Origin: an uncultured Verrucomicrobia subdivision 3 bacterium
GTDB lineage: Bacteria; Verrucomicrobiota; Verrucomicrobiia; Limisphaerales; UBA11358
Direction: 5' to 3'
Assembly (NCBI GenBank): GCA_903861445.1
Contig: CAIOUK010000201.1
Location: forward strand, 1-8,209
DNA: 8,209 nucleotides
Shown: piece after piece, positions 1 through 6,622 of the stretch
How the letters are laid out: the number at the start of each line of letters is the position of its first letter
How positions within the stretch are numbered: the stretch's first letter is position 1
Notes under the pieces: generated by a model
Seen by the model: the letters and a program-made list of their open reading frames with translations, nothing else
The model's database searches: none
What the model was told of the DNA's origin: nothing
Position numbers and translations under genes: made by a program

Positions 1-29
1 AGTGCGCGGTAAAATACATAACTCATCAT

Positions 30-740
30 TTGCAAAAACATTTTCGCAATCTGTGGATTGTTTGGGGCACGCTGGCCCTGATTGTTTTTCTTTATCCCAT
101 CAACAGCCTTCCGCTGCGCGTCGGGTTGCTGGGATTATCATTGGCGGCGTTCGCCAGTTTCATCTGGCGTTTTCGCAAACAGAAATGGTTGTTTCGTGGT
201 TCGGTTGCGTTGGTGGTTTTGGTGGTTGCATTTCTGATCTGCCCGGGTCGTAAAACCGACCCTCAATCACTTCGCAATGCGTATTTACACTCGCTGCGCA
301 CTTACGAAGGCAGCCGGTTCGTCTGGGGCGGCGAAAATAAATTCGGCGTGGACTGCTCCGGTCTGGTTCGCGCCGGCTTGATCAAGGCCAGCGCGGAAGA
401 AGGCTTTCGCACGCTCAATCCGGAACTGGTTCGTTTTTCGCTGTCGCTTTGGTGGCACGATTGTTCTGCCAAGTCGCTCGGCGAAGAGTTCCGCAACCAA
501 ACGCGACATGTGCTCGACGCCAAAAGTATTAAAATGCTGCAGGAAACAAGCATTCTGCCAGGCGACCTTGCCGTTACTGCCAATGGCATTCATGTGCTTG
601 CCTTCTTGGGTAACGGCCAATGGATCGAAGCCGATCCCGCGTTCGGAAAAGTGATCATTGCCGGGATAGCCACCAAAGGCAATGGATGGTTTGACCTGCC
701 CGTTCGTATCATGCGCTGGACTGAACTGGAAGCGAAGTAA
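30..740 (+). CDS. Membrane-anchored NlpC/P60-family cysteine peptidase
   Basis: Probable cell-wall-type peptidase or amidase with its catalytic domain outside the membrane. Three hydrophobic helices (about residues 8-24, 29-47, 53-71) precede a soluble domain (about 77-236). The basic stretch RFRKQK between helices 2 and 3 and the basic N-terminus predict an outside location for the C-terminal domain. NlpC/P60 hallmarks are a WGG turn, then FGVDCSGLV with catalytic Cys109, then LPGDL, then GIHVLAFLG with His188. The usual third polar residue (His/Asn/Gln, 12 residues after the His) falls on Glu200 in WIEADP. The start shown is a TTG without a ribosome binding site. The frame stays open to the left edge of the window, so the true start may be upstream. 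metG follows 49 bases downstream on the same strand. The family call is firm; substrate and exact N-terminus are unknown. Confidence 0.8.
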   Translation: MQKHFRNLWIVWGTLALIVFLYPINSLPLRVGLLGLSLAAFASFIWRFRKQKWLFRGSVALVVLVVAFLICPGRKTDPQSLRNAYLHSLRTYEGSRFVWGGENKFGVDCSGLVRAGLIKASAEEGFRTLNPELVRFSLSLWWHDCSAKSLGEEFRNQTRHVLDAKSIKMLQETSILPGDLAVTANGIHVLAFLGNGQWIEADPAFGKVIIAGIATKGNGWFDLPVRIMRWTELEAK

Positions 741-775
741 GGCAGCATTGCCATTATTTCATTTGTGCGCCACAC

Positions 776-788
776 TGTCGTTTCGACA
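776..788 (+). other. Small perfect hairpin just upstream of metG start
   Basis: TGTCG (776-780), a TTT loop and CGACA (784-788) form a perfect 5-bp stem ending one base before the metG ATG at 790. No Shine-Dalgarno sequence is present in the 49-base gap. The structure could mask or position the start codon, but a stem this short can arise by chance, and no T-box or S-box leader features are visible. Confidence 0.35.
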
Positions 789-789
789 A

Positions 790-2334
790 ATGAGCAAACG
801 GTTTTACATCACCACCGCGATTGATTACGTCAACGGCCAGCCGCATCTCGGCCACGCCTACGAGAAGATCATTGCCGACGTCATCGCGCGCGCCCGCCGC
901 AGCCTCGGTCAGGAAGTTTTCTTCCTCACCGGTCTCGACGAACACGGCCAGAAAGTTCAGCAAGCCGCGCAGGCGGAGAAGAAAAATCCGCAGGAATACT
1001 GCGATGCGCTCGCCGCCGACTGGCAGGCCTTTGCCAAGAAACTGGAACTGACCAACAATGATTTCGTCCGCACCACGCAGCCGCGCCACAAGGAATTTGT
1101 CCAAGCCACGCTCGCCAAACTCAACGATGCCGGACAATTTTACAAAGCGGGCTACACCGGTTTTTATTCAGCGAAGGAAGAAACATTTCTCACCGAGAAA
1201 GATCGGTTGCCCGACGGCAGCTTCGACGCGAGCTACGGCGAAGTGGTGGAGCTCAAGGAAGATAATTATTACTTCAAGCTCGGCGCGCACCAGCAATGGT
1301 TGATTGATTACATCGAAGCGAATCCTGATTTCATCGCGCCGTCTTATCGTCGCAACGAAGTCCTCGGCTTTCTCAAAAACAACACGCTCGAAGACTTGTG
1401 CATCTCGCGGCCGCTGGCGCGGCTGAACTGGGGCATTCCCCTGCCCTTCGACCCGGAGTTCGTCACCTACGTCTGGTTCGATGCGCTGGTGAACTACACC
1501 TCGGTCGCTGCCGCCCACGGCGACCCGGCACTGGGCTATCAACCATCAACTCTCAACTCTCAACTCTCCCTCTGGCCCGCCGACATCCACGTCATCGGCA
1601 AGGACATCGTGAAATTTCACGCCGTCTATTGGCCAATCATGCTCAAGGCGATGGGACTCCCGCTGCCGAAACAGATTCTCGTCCACGGCTGGTGGCAGAA
1701 AGACGGCGCGAAAATTTCCAAAAGCACCGGCAACGTCGTTGATCCGATTGCAGTCATCAACGAATGGGGTCTGGACGCCTTTCGCTTTTACGTTTTACGC
1801 GAACTCGACATCGGCCCGGACGGCAACTGGACGGATGCCGGTTTCCGCTCGCGTTATCAGGCGGAATTGGCGAATGGCCTCGGCAATCTCGTCAACCGTT
1901 CGCTCTCAATGCTGAAGCGCTACCGCAACGGCGTGGTGCCAGCGCGGTCAAACGAGCTTTCTGAAGACGTGTCGAAGGCAGCAGAGTTATGCAAAACTTC
2001 GTTATTACAAAACGAATTGCAAGCAGGCCTTGAATGGATTTGGAAAGCTGTCGCCCGCGCCAACCAATATGTTGACCAAACCGCTCCGTTTAAGCTGGCG
2101 AAGGATCCGGCACAAGCACAACGGTTGGATGAAGTGCTCTACAATTTGGTTGAGACTTGCCGTGTGCTGGCCGTTGCCCTCTGGCCATATCTGCCCGGCA
2201 CAGCATCGAAGATTTATGCGCAACTTGGCTTGAACGAATCGCCAGACATATTTTCCAAGGCGAAATGGGGTGGATTGCAACCTGGTCAAGTGATTGGTGA
2301 ACTCGCACCACTGTTCCCGCGTAAGGATGTTTGA
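790..2334 (+). CDS. metG: Methionyl-tRNA synthetase (short, zinc-knuckle-less type)
   Basis: Cytoplasmic class I aminoacyl-tRNA synthetase that charges tRNA-Met with methionine using ATP. The 514-residue protein has the HIGH motif as HLGH (19-22), the GLDEHGQK block, the methionine-pocket motif YVWFDALVNY (227-236), the KMSKS loop as KISKS (308-312), then an anticodon-binding helical domain containing GNWTD and LANGLGNLVNR. At about 124-135, where many homologues carry CxxC zinc ligands, the sequence reads GFYSAKEETFLT with no cysteine. The length matches the short MetRS form without the C-terminal tRNA-binding (Trbp111-like) domain. The ATG at 790 is chosen because family homology begins at SKRFYITTAI; an in-frame ATG at 682 would overlap the upstream gene and add 36 unrelated residues. 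The segment YQPSTLNSQLSLW (250-262) is encoded by a heptamer repeat. The gene converges on the Sel1-protein gene, stops 41 bases apart. Confidence 0.96.
   Translation: MSKRFYITTAIDYVNGQPHLGHAYEKIIADVIARARRSLGQEVFFLTGLDEHGQKVQQAAQAEKKNPQEYCDALAADWQAFAKKLELTNNDFVRTTQPRHKEFVQATLAKLNDAGQFYKAGYTGFYSAKEETFLTEKDRLPDGSFDASYGEVVELKEDNYYFKLGAHQQWLIDYIEANPDFIAPSYRRNEVLGFLKNNTLEDLCISRPLARLNWGIPLPFDPEFVTYVWFDALVNYTSVAAAHGDPALGYQPSTLNSQLSLWPADIHVIGKDIVKFHAVYWPIMLKAMGLPLPKQILVHGWWQKDGAKISKSTGNVVDPIAVINEWGLDAFRFYVLRELDIGPDGNWTDAGFRSRYQAELANGLGNLVNRSLSMLKRYRNGVVPARSNELSEDVSKAAELCKTSLLQNELQAGLEWIWKAVARANQYVDQTAPFKLAKDPAQAQRLDEVLYNLVETCRVLAVALWPYLPGTASKIYAQLGLNESPDIFSKAKWGGLQPGQVIGELAPLFPRKDV
1538..1567 (+). 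repeat. Heptanucleotide tandem repeat inside metG
   Basis: Three exact copies of CAACTCT (1547-1553, 1554-1560, 1561-1567) follow a degenerate upstream copy, giving period-7 structure from about 1538. It encodes the low-complexity stretch QPSTLNSQLS (residues 251-260) just before the conserved WPADIHVIGKD block. Three units add exactly seven codons, so the frame is kept; gain or loss of a single unit would cause a frameshift. Confidence 0.85.
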
Positions 2335-2375
2335 TGACTAGCACAACCACCCGCTTCGTAAATTTCAACTTTTCT

Positions 2376-3299
2376 TTAATTTAGCTTAAGTCGAGTAAGA
2401 CTCATTTGGGCGTCTTCATTCCCTTGTGCCGCTGCCATGCGAAACCATTTTTTTGCTTCTACAAAGTTCCGATCTACGCCATAGCCGTAATAATAGTCCC
2501 TGCCGAGTGCATACTGCGCTTTTGCATCACCACGTTCTGCATCAGTTTTACAGAACTGGAAAGCTGCTTCCTCTATGTCGGCCTGACTTGGCAATGAACC
2601 CCAATTTATTCCGTAGGTCTTGCCGGTAATGGAATTTGTTATATTACAGAAATACCTATACTCTTTCCCAGGTGTTTCTTTCAAACTACCATGGACAATT
2701 TCCATTCCTGATTGTGCCGATTTCCCATTTTCTTCCATTTTCCAAAAAAATAATCCAGCCAAGATTAGAAGTAATGCCGCACTTCCGCCTGTCAAATATG
2801 GGTGTTGTTTGACAAATCCTTGTTTGCTATCTGTGGGAGACATCAACGCACCATAAAATCCCGCTTCTTGCTTGCGTTCCTTCTGTTGCTCGGCAGCCAT
2901 CGCGGCCAATTGTGCGACACGACTTTTTATGTAAAAAGCTCGCGCCTTGACTTCATCGCCGTCTGACTCGGCGTAAGCCTTTGTCCAAAGTCCAGGAATG
3001 ATTGTTTTCTCCTGAATTTCAATCGCAACTTGGTCGTATAATCTATCATCTATGTCTGTTTGAGCCTTTGAACCCGGTGAAGTTGCATTAAGTCGGTTTG
3101 CTCGGCGATTGGCCAAAATTCCGCTCACCCAGTAGTAAAGAATGCCTGCCAACGCTGCTGGCAATAAACATCCAAAAATATAGGCAGCTGGTTGTTGCTG
3201 GTAAGCAACGCTCGTTGAATGCACTGCCCGATAGACGCTCATGCTGCCAGAAACAACTGTAACAATGCAGCTTTGAATGATTCTTTGTGAGCGTTTCAT
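2376..3299 (-). CDS. Membrane protein with C-terminal Sel1-like repeat
   Basis: Protein of unknown function, 307 residues. Visible order: a hydrophobic N-terminus (about 11-20), a transmembrane segment (about 39-62), a charged helical region (82-146) with GLWTKAYAESDGDE and KARAFYIK followed by a Glu/Gln/Lys-rich stretch, a second transmembrane segment (about 168-187), a small domain (about 199-256), then a Sel1 repeat (about 257-292: GDAKAQYALG, YYYGYGV, EAKKWFRMAAAQG) and a partial second one to the end. Sel1 repeats are TPR-like protein-interaction modules; the partner is unknown. The ATG at 3299 starts 31 bases after the E2 stop on the same strand, so the gene may be the tail of that operon. 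Another start at residue 20 (ATG at 3242) is possible. No ribosome binding site is visible. The gene is noticeably AT-richer than the E1/E2 genes, down to about one third GC in places such as 2641-2700, suggesting a different origin or weaker constraint. Confidence 0.8.
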   Translation of the reverse strand: MKRSQRIIQSCIVTVVSGSMSVYRAVHSTSVAYQQQPAAYIFGCLLPAALAGILYYWVSGILANRRANRLNATSPGSKAQTDIDDRLYDQVAIEIQEKTIIPGLWTKAYAESDGDEVKARAFYIKSRVAQLAAMAAEQQKERKQEAGFYGALMSPTDSKQGFVKQHPYLTGGSAALLLILAGLFFWKMEENGKSAQSGMEIVHGSLKETPGKEYRYFCNITNSITGKTYGINWGSLPSQADIEEAAFQFCKTDAERGDAKAQYALGRDYYYGYGVDRNFVEAKKWFRMAAAQGNEDAQMSLTRLKLN

Positions 3300-3330
3300 A
3301 TTTTAAAAAGGCAAATTTTCTGGCCTCGAA

Positions 3331-4524
3331 TTACAACAACTCCGGCTGTTTCATCAGCGCCGCGATGCGTTGCAGCAAGCGTCCCGCCGCGCCACCGTCG
3401 AGCACGCGATGGTCAAAGCTCAAGGTGAGATATGCTTCCGTCACCGGCACAAATTGTCCCTTCGCCTCGTCCCAATGCGGCATCTTGCGTCCCGCACCGA
3501 GACCGAGCACCAGCGTCTGTTCCGGCAGCGGAATCGGCGTGGCCCAGATTAGACCGAACGTGCCGAAGTTCGTCACGGTGGCGACGGAACCGCCGGTTGC
3601 GTCCGCCGGCAATTTTCTTTGCCGCGCGAGTTCCACGAGTTCGTCGTAGCGCACAACGAGTTCCTTCAACGATTTTTTGTTTGCCGCGCGAATGACCGGA
3701 ACGAGCACGCCATCCTCGGCTTCCACGGCAAAACCCACGTCAATGGAGGACGGATGCACGATGTTCGTGCCGACGAGCCGGCCGGCCACGGCGGAATTTT
3801 CCGCGAGCGCCAGCGCCAGTGCGCGCAAGGCATAAAGCGCGGGGCCGGGCTTGGGATTGCAGGATTTGCGGTGCGCGAGCAAGGCATCCAGCGCGACCGG
3901 CAGGCCGACGGTCGCCAGCGGACGCGTCCAACTGCGGCGCATGGCGTCCGCCACGGCCACGCGCATGGACGAGGCTTTGGTCAGCTTTTGCTGCTCCAGA
4001 TTCGCCATGAATTTTTCAAAGTCTTCGACCGTCACGCGCCCCGCCGCGCCGCTGCCGGCGATGCCCGCGAGGTCGGCGGCACTCAAACCGAGTTCGTGCA
4101 TCCGCGCTTTCAAACGCGGCGACATATAACTCGCACCGGTGGCATTGGCGGGCACGGGCAAACCGCGAATGGTTGGCTCCACGCGCGAACTTTTGCCGGT
4201 CGGTTGTTGTTTGACGATGCTTTCGGTGTCGCCCGTTTTTTCCGGCGGCGGAACGTCTAGGCCGGCGCGTTTGGCTTCCTCGGCGGTGACTTCAAGTTTA
4301 CCCAAAACGTCACCGACGGCGTAACTTTCATTAAGCTCTGCGGAAAAACTTTCGATCCGCCCGCTGCACGGCGCGGTGACGGTCATGGTGGCCTTGTTGG
4401 TTTCCACCTCGATCAAGTCCTGGCCGCCTTCAACCTGCGCGCCGGGCTGGACGAGAAAACTGATGATGGCGGCCTCGGCGATGGATTCGCCAAGCTGCGG
4501 CATGATGATGGGAATCTGCGGCAT
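3331..4524 (-). CDS. 2-oxoacid dehydrogenase E2 (dihydrolipoamide acyltransferase)
   Basis: Core subunit that moves the acyl group from E1 through a lipoyl arm to CoA. The 397-residue protein has a single lipoyl domain (about 1-80) with the lipoylated Lys44 in ETNKA, where DKA is more usual. A linker (about 81-130) leads to a peripheral subunit-binding domain (about 133-173, SPRLKARMHELG and GAAGRVTVEDF), a short linker, and the acyltransferase domain (about 180-397) with TNFGTFG and the active-site motif DHRVLDG (His372, Asp376). The ATG at 4524 is chosen because the lipoyl domain begins there (MPQIPIIMPQLGE), 4 bases after the E1 beta stop; a longer in-frame reading from 4683 would overlap E1 beta by about 150 bases with unrelated sequence. 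It is co-transcribed with E1 alpha and E1 beta. Substrate class (branched-chain, pyruvate or acetoin) cannot be settled from E2 alone. Confidence 0.95.
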   Translation of the reverse strand: MPQIPIIMPQLGESIAEAAIISFLVQPGAQVEGGQDLIEVETNKATMTVTAPCSGRIESFSAELNESYAVGDVLGKLEVTAEEAKRAGLDVPPPEKTGDTESIVKQQPTGKSSRVEPTIRGLPVPANATGASYMSPRLKARMHELGLSAADLAGIAGSGAAGRVTVEDFEKFMANLEQQKLTKASSMRVAVADAMRRSWTRPLATVGLPVALDALLAHRKSCNPKPGPALYALRALALALAENSAVAGRLVGTNIVHPSSIDVGFAVEAEDGVLVPVIRAANKKSLKELVVRYDELVELARQRKLPADATGGSVATVTNFGTFGLIWATPIPLPEQTLVLGLGAGRKMPHWDEAKGQFVPVTEAYLTLSFDHRVLDGGAAGRLLQRIAALMKQPELL

Positions 4525-4528
4525 AAAA

Positions 4529-5494
4529 TTAGAATCGTAATAGTTTTCTGGCGGCAGCGGCCACGCTGCGGGCGGTCGGACGATGGGCGGCCCAGAGGTT
4601 GGGATGATACGGCACGGGCGTGTCTTTGGCGTTGAGCCGTTGCGGCGGAGCATCGAGCAGACCGTAACTTTCGGCGGAAACACGAGCGATGACTTCCGCC
4701 GTCACCCCGCCCCACGGCCAGGCTTCGCCGACGCAAAGCAACCGTCCGGTGCGGGCGACGCTGGCGATGACGGTGTCGGTGTCGAGCGGTTTCACGGAAC
4801 GCAGGTCAACAACTTCAATTTCCCAGCCTTCGGTGGCGAGTTCCGTCGCGGCGGCCAGCGCTTCGTGAACCATCGCACTGTAAGTCACGATGGTCAGGTC
4901 GCGGCCTTCGCGGGCGATGCGCGCTTTGCCGATGGGCAGCGCTTCGCTCGGCAATTTCTCGGCCTTGAGATGGTAATAAAGAAATTTGTGTTCGCAGAAA
5001 ATCACCGGGTCGTTGGTCGCCACGGCGGCGAGCAGCATGGAGTAAGCGTCTTCGACCGTGGCCGGCGTCAGCACGATGATGCCGGGATAATGCGCGTAAA
5101 TCGCCTCGATGCACTGGCTGTGGAACGGCCCGCTGCCGGACGTGCCGCCGAACGGCAGCCGCACCGTAATGGGACAGGAAACATTGGTGCGCCAGAACAA
5201 GGTGGCGGCCTGATTGACGACTTGATTGAAGCCTACTGTGGAGAAATCGGCGAACTGCATTTCCACGATGGGTCGCATACCTTCAATGGCTGCGCCGACC
5301 GCAAGGCCGACCATCGCATCTTCGCTGATGGGCGAATCCAGCACGCGCCCAGGAAATTCCTTCGCTAGATTTTTGGTGGCCTTGAACGCGCCGCCAAACG
5401 CGCCGATGTCCTGGCCGTAGATGAACACGCGCGGGTCATCGCGCAAGGCGTGTGCCTGAGCTTCGCGGATGGCTTCGAGATAGGTGATGCTCAT
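4529..5494 (-). CDS. 2-oxoacid dehydrogenase E1 component, beta subunit
   Basis: Beta subunit of the thiamine-diphosphate-dependent E1 decarboxylase, working as an alpha2-beta2 tetramer with the product of the gene just upstream. The 321 residues match the usual length. The N-terminal pyrimidine-binding transketolase-like domain holds GQDIGAFGGAF (27-37), SPISEDAMVG with the conserved cofactor-contacting Glu58, MQFADF, NQAATLFWR and the active-site GSGPFHSQ (His125). The C-terminal transketolase domain (from about 190) holds GKARIAREGRDLTIVTYSAM, EVVDLRSVKPLD and GEAWPWGG. The FGGAF signature and KFLYYHLK resemble branched-chain 2-oxoacid dehydrogenase beta chains. The ATG at 5494 lies 9 bases after the E1 alpha stop, and the stop is 4 bases before the E2 ATG, so the three genes are tightly linked. 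Confidence 0.95.
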   Translation of the reverse strand: MSITYLEAIREAQAHALRDDPRVFIYGQDIGAFGGAFKATKNLAKEFPGRVLDSPISEDAMVGLAVGAAIEGMRPIVEMQFADFSTVGFNQVVNQAATLFWRTNVSCPITVRLPFGGTSGSGPFHSQCIEAIYAHYPGIIVLTPATVEDAYSMLLAAVATNDPVIFCEHKFLYYHLKAEKLPSEALPIGKARIAREGRDLTIVTYSAMVHEALAAATELATEGWEIEVVDLRSVKPLDTDTVIASVARTGRLLCVGEAWPWGGVTAEVIARVSAESYGLLDAPPQRLNAKDTPVPYHPNLWAAHRPTARSVAAAARKLLRF

Positions 5495-5503
5495 GGCGGG
5501 AAA

Positions 5504-6514
5504 TTATTCGCGTCCTTCGGCCAGATTTTCCGTAGAAAGCGCCGTCCAATTTTCGGCAAATGGATCCGGCGCAGGTTCGCGCTGAACCTGGGCCACGGCG
5601 TCTTCAATCTCGCGAATGGCTTCGCTGCGCCAGACGGCGAGTTGCGCGGCGTCGGTGATTTTTTCCTTCAGTAAAAAATCTTCGGCGAGTTTCAGGCAAT
5701 CGCGGCCAAGTGGGGAATTTTTTAATTCCGGCACGATGTAACCGGCATCGTCATGTTCGCCATGGCCGCAAAGCCGCAGGAGATTGGCGACGACGAGCTG
5801 AGGCCCCTGCCCGGCGCGCGCGCGGGCAACGGCGGTGCCCACGACTTTGAGACAAGCCACCAGATCATTGCCGACCACGGAATGCGCGCCGACGCCGTAA
5901 CCGGCGGCTTTGTGGACGAGATCGTCGCAGGCAAACTGCCGGTCGTTCGGCGTGGAGTAGGCGTATTGATTGTTGGCAACGACAAGAACGAGCGGCAGTT
6001 TTTCGACGGCGGCCTGATTCAACGCTTCATGAAACGAGCCGGTGGAAGTCGCGCCTTCGCCGAGACAGGCCACGCCGACGATGCTGGAAATTCCTTTCAT
6101 TCGCCGCGCGAACAACACGCCATTGACGACGGAAATCATCGCGCCCAGATGGCTGATCATCGCCAGATAACCTTCCTGCGGTTTGCCGCGATGGACGTTG
6201 CCATCGCGCCCGCGCATGGGGCCGAGCGCGGAACCCATGTAGGTGCGGACGGCGTCAAGGATGGTTTCTCCAAACGCAAGCCGACCCGCCGCGTCGCGGA
6301 TGAGCGGGGCAAAAACGTCGGATTTATTGAGGTGAACGCCGATGGCAGCGCTCAAGGCTTCCTGTCCCCGGCCTAGAAAAACGCCGCCGTGGATTTTCCC
6401 AGCGCGATAGAGCGCGGCGAATTTTTCGTCCAACAGCCGCGCCCGCAGCATGAAGCGGTAGGCGGCCAGTTGCGTCGTGCCGATGGACTCGCGTTCGGTG
6501 ACGGTTTGCAGCAT
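5504..6514 (-). CDS. 2-oxoacid dehydrogenase E1 alpha, probably branched-chain type
   Basis: Alpha subunit of the E1 decarboxylase, binding the diphosphate of thiamine diphosphate through Mg2+. The 336-residue protein carries GRGQEALSAAIG (48-59) and the thiamine-diphosphate motif from GEG (152-154, with ATSTGSFHEA after it) to NN (181-182). GEG in place of GDG, IRDAAG in place of the RxHG block, and GNVHRG followed by MISHLGAMI resemble the branched-chain (2-oxoisovalerate) E1 alpha family more than pyruvate dehydrogenase. This is judged by eye from family knowledge. It is the first gene of the E1 alpha-E1 beta-E2 operon. The ATG at 6514 fits the family length; no Shine-Dalgarno is visible upstream. 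It diverges from the histidine kinase gene. That it belongs to the E1 alpha family is near certain; the substrate type is moderately supported. Confidence 0.93.
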   Translation of the reverse strand: MLQTVTERESIGTTQLAAYRFMLRARLLDEKFAALYRAGKIHGGVFLGRGQEALSAAIGVHLNKSDVFAPLIRDAAGRLAFGETILDAVRTYMGSALGPMRGRDGNVHRGKPQEGYLAMISHLGAMISVVNGVLFARRMKGISSIVGVACLGEGATSTGSFHEALNQAAVEKLPLVLVVANNQYAYSTPNDRQFACDDLVHKAAGYGVGAHSVVGNDLVACLKVVGTAVARARAGQGPQLVVANLLRLCGHGEHDDAGYIVPELKNSPLGRDCLKLAEDFLLKEKITDAAQLAVWRSEAIREIEDAVAQVQREPAPDPFAENWTALSTENLAEGRE

Positions 6515-6622
6515 CGCGGCAGTTTATCGCCGGCGGTGCAGACCAGCAATAAAACTTTCGGGCGCGGAAATGAAAATTCGTCTAGCTGGCGGCGGGGAAA
6601 TCTGTTAAATCCGCTTCAGCCA
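6515..6622. promoter_or_regulatory. Divergent intergenic region, E1 alpha / histidine kinase
   Basis: The 108 bases separating the two divergent start codons must hold, or lie close to, the promoters of the E1-E2 operon (leftward) and the kinase gene (rightward), unless transcription starts inside a gene. I see no convincing -35/-10 pair, operator-like palindrome or riboswitch. A weak leftward candidate is a TTGCTG / GATAAA pair with 15-base spacing. The call rests on gene orientation rather than motifs. Confidence 0.45.

Noticed and set aside
2..253. 83-codon + strand open frame at the left edge
   Set aside because: Out-of-frame shadow of the peptidase N-terminal region, with no domain features.
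682..789. 36-codon N-terminal extension of metG
   Set aside because: Overlaps the end of the peptidase gene and shows no similarity to MetRS N-termini, which begin at the ATG at 790.
2335..2375. Bidirectional terminator between the convergent metG and Sel1 genes
   Set aside because: Expected from the layout, but no stem-loop with a T tract is visible in the 41 bases.
3305..3326. Possible leftward terminator between E2 and the Sel1 gene (AGGC/GCCT stem, then a short T run)
   Set aside because: Only a 4-bp stem with a 10-base loop and four T residues; too weak to call.
3619..4260. 213-codon open frame on the + strand
   Set aside because: Lies antisense inside the E2 gene, whose domains and active-site motifs are intact; the antisense translation is His/Arg/Gly-rich with no recognisable domain.
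4525..4683. 53-codon N-terminal extension of E2
   Set aside because: Runs inside the E1 beta coding region; the lipoyl domain starts at the ATG at 4524, just after the E1 beta stop.
4583..5368. 261-codon open frame on the + strand
   Set aside because: Antisense shadow of E1 beta caused by GC-rich third positions; no recognisable domain.
5753..6376. 207-codon open frame on the + strand
   Set aside because: Antisense shadow of E1 alpha; no family-like sequence.
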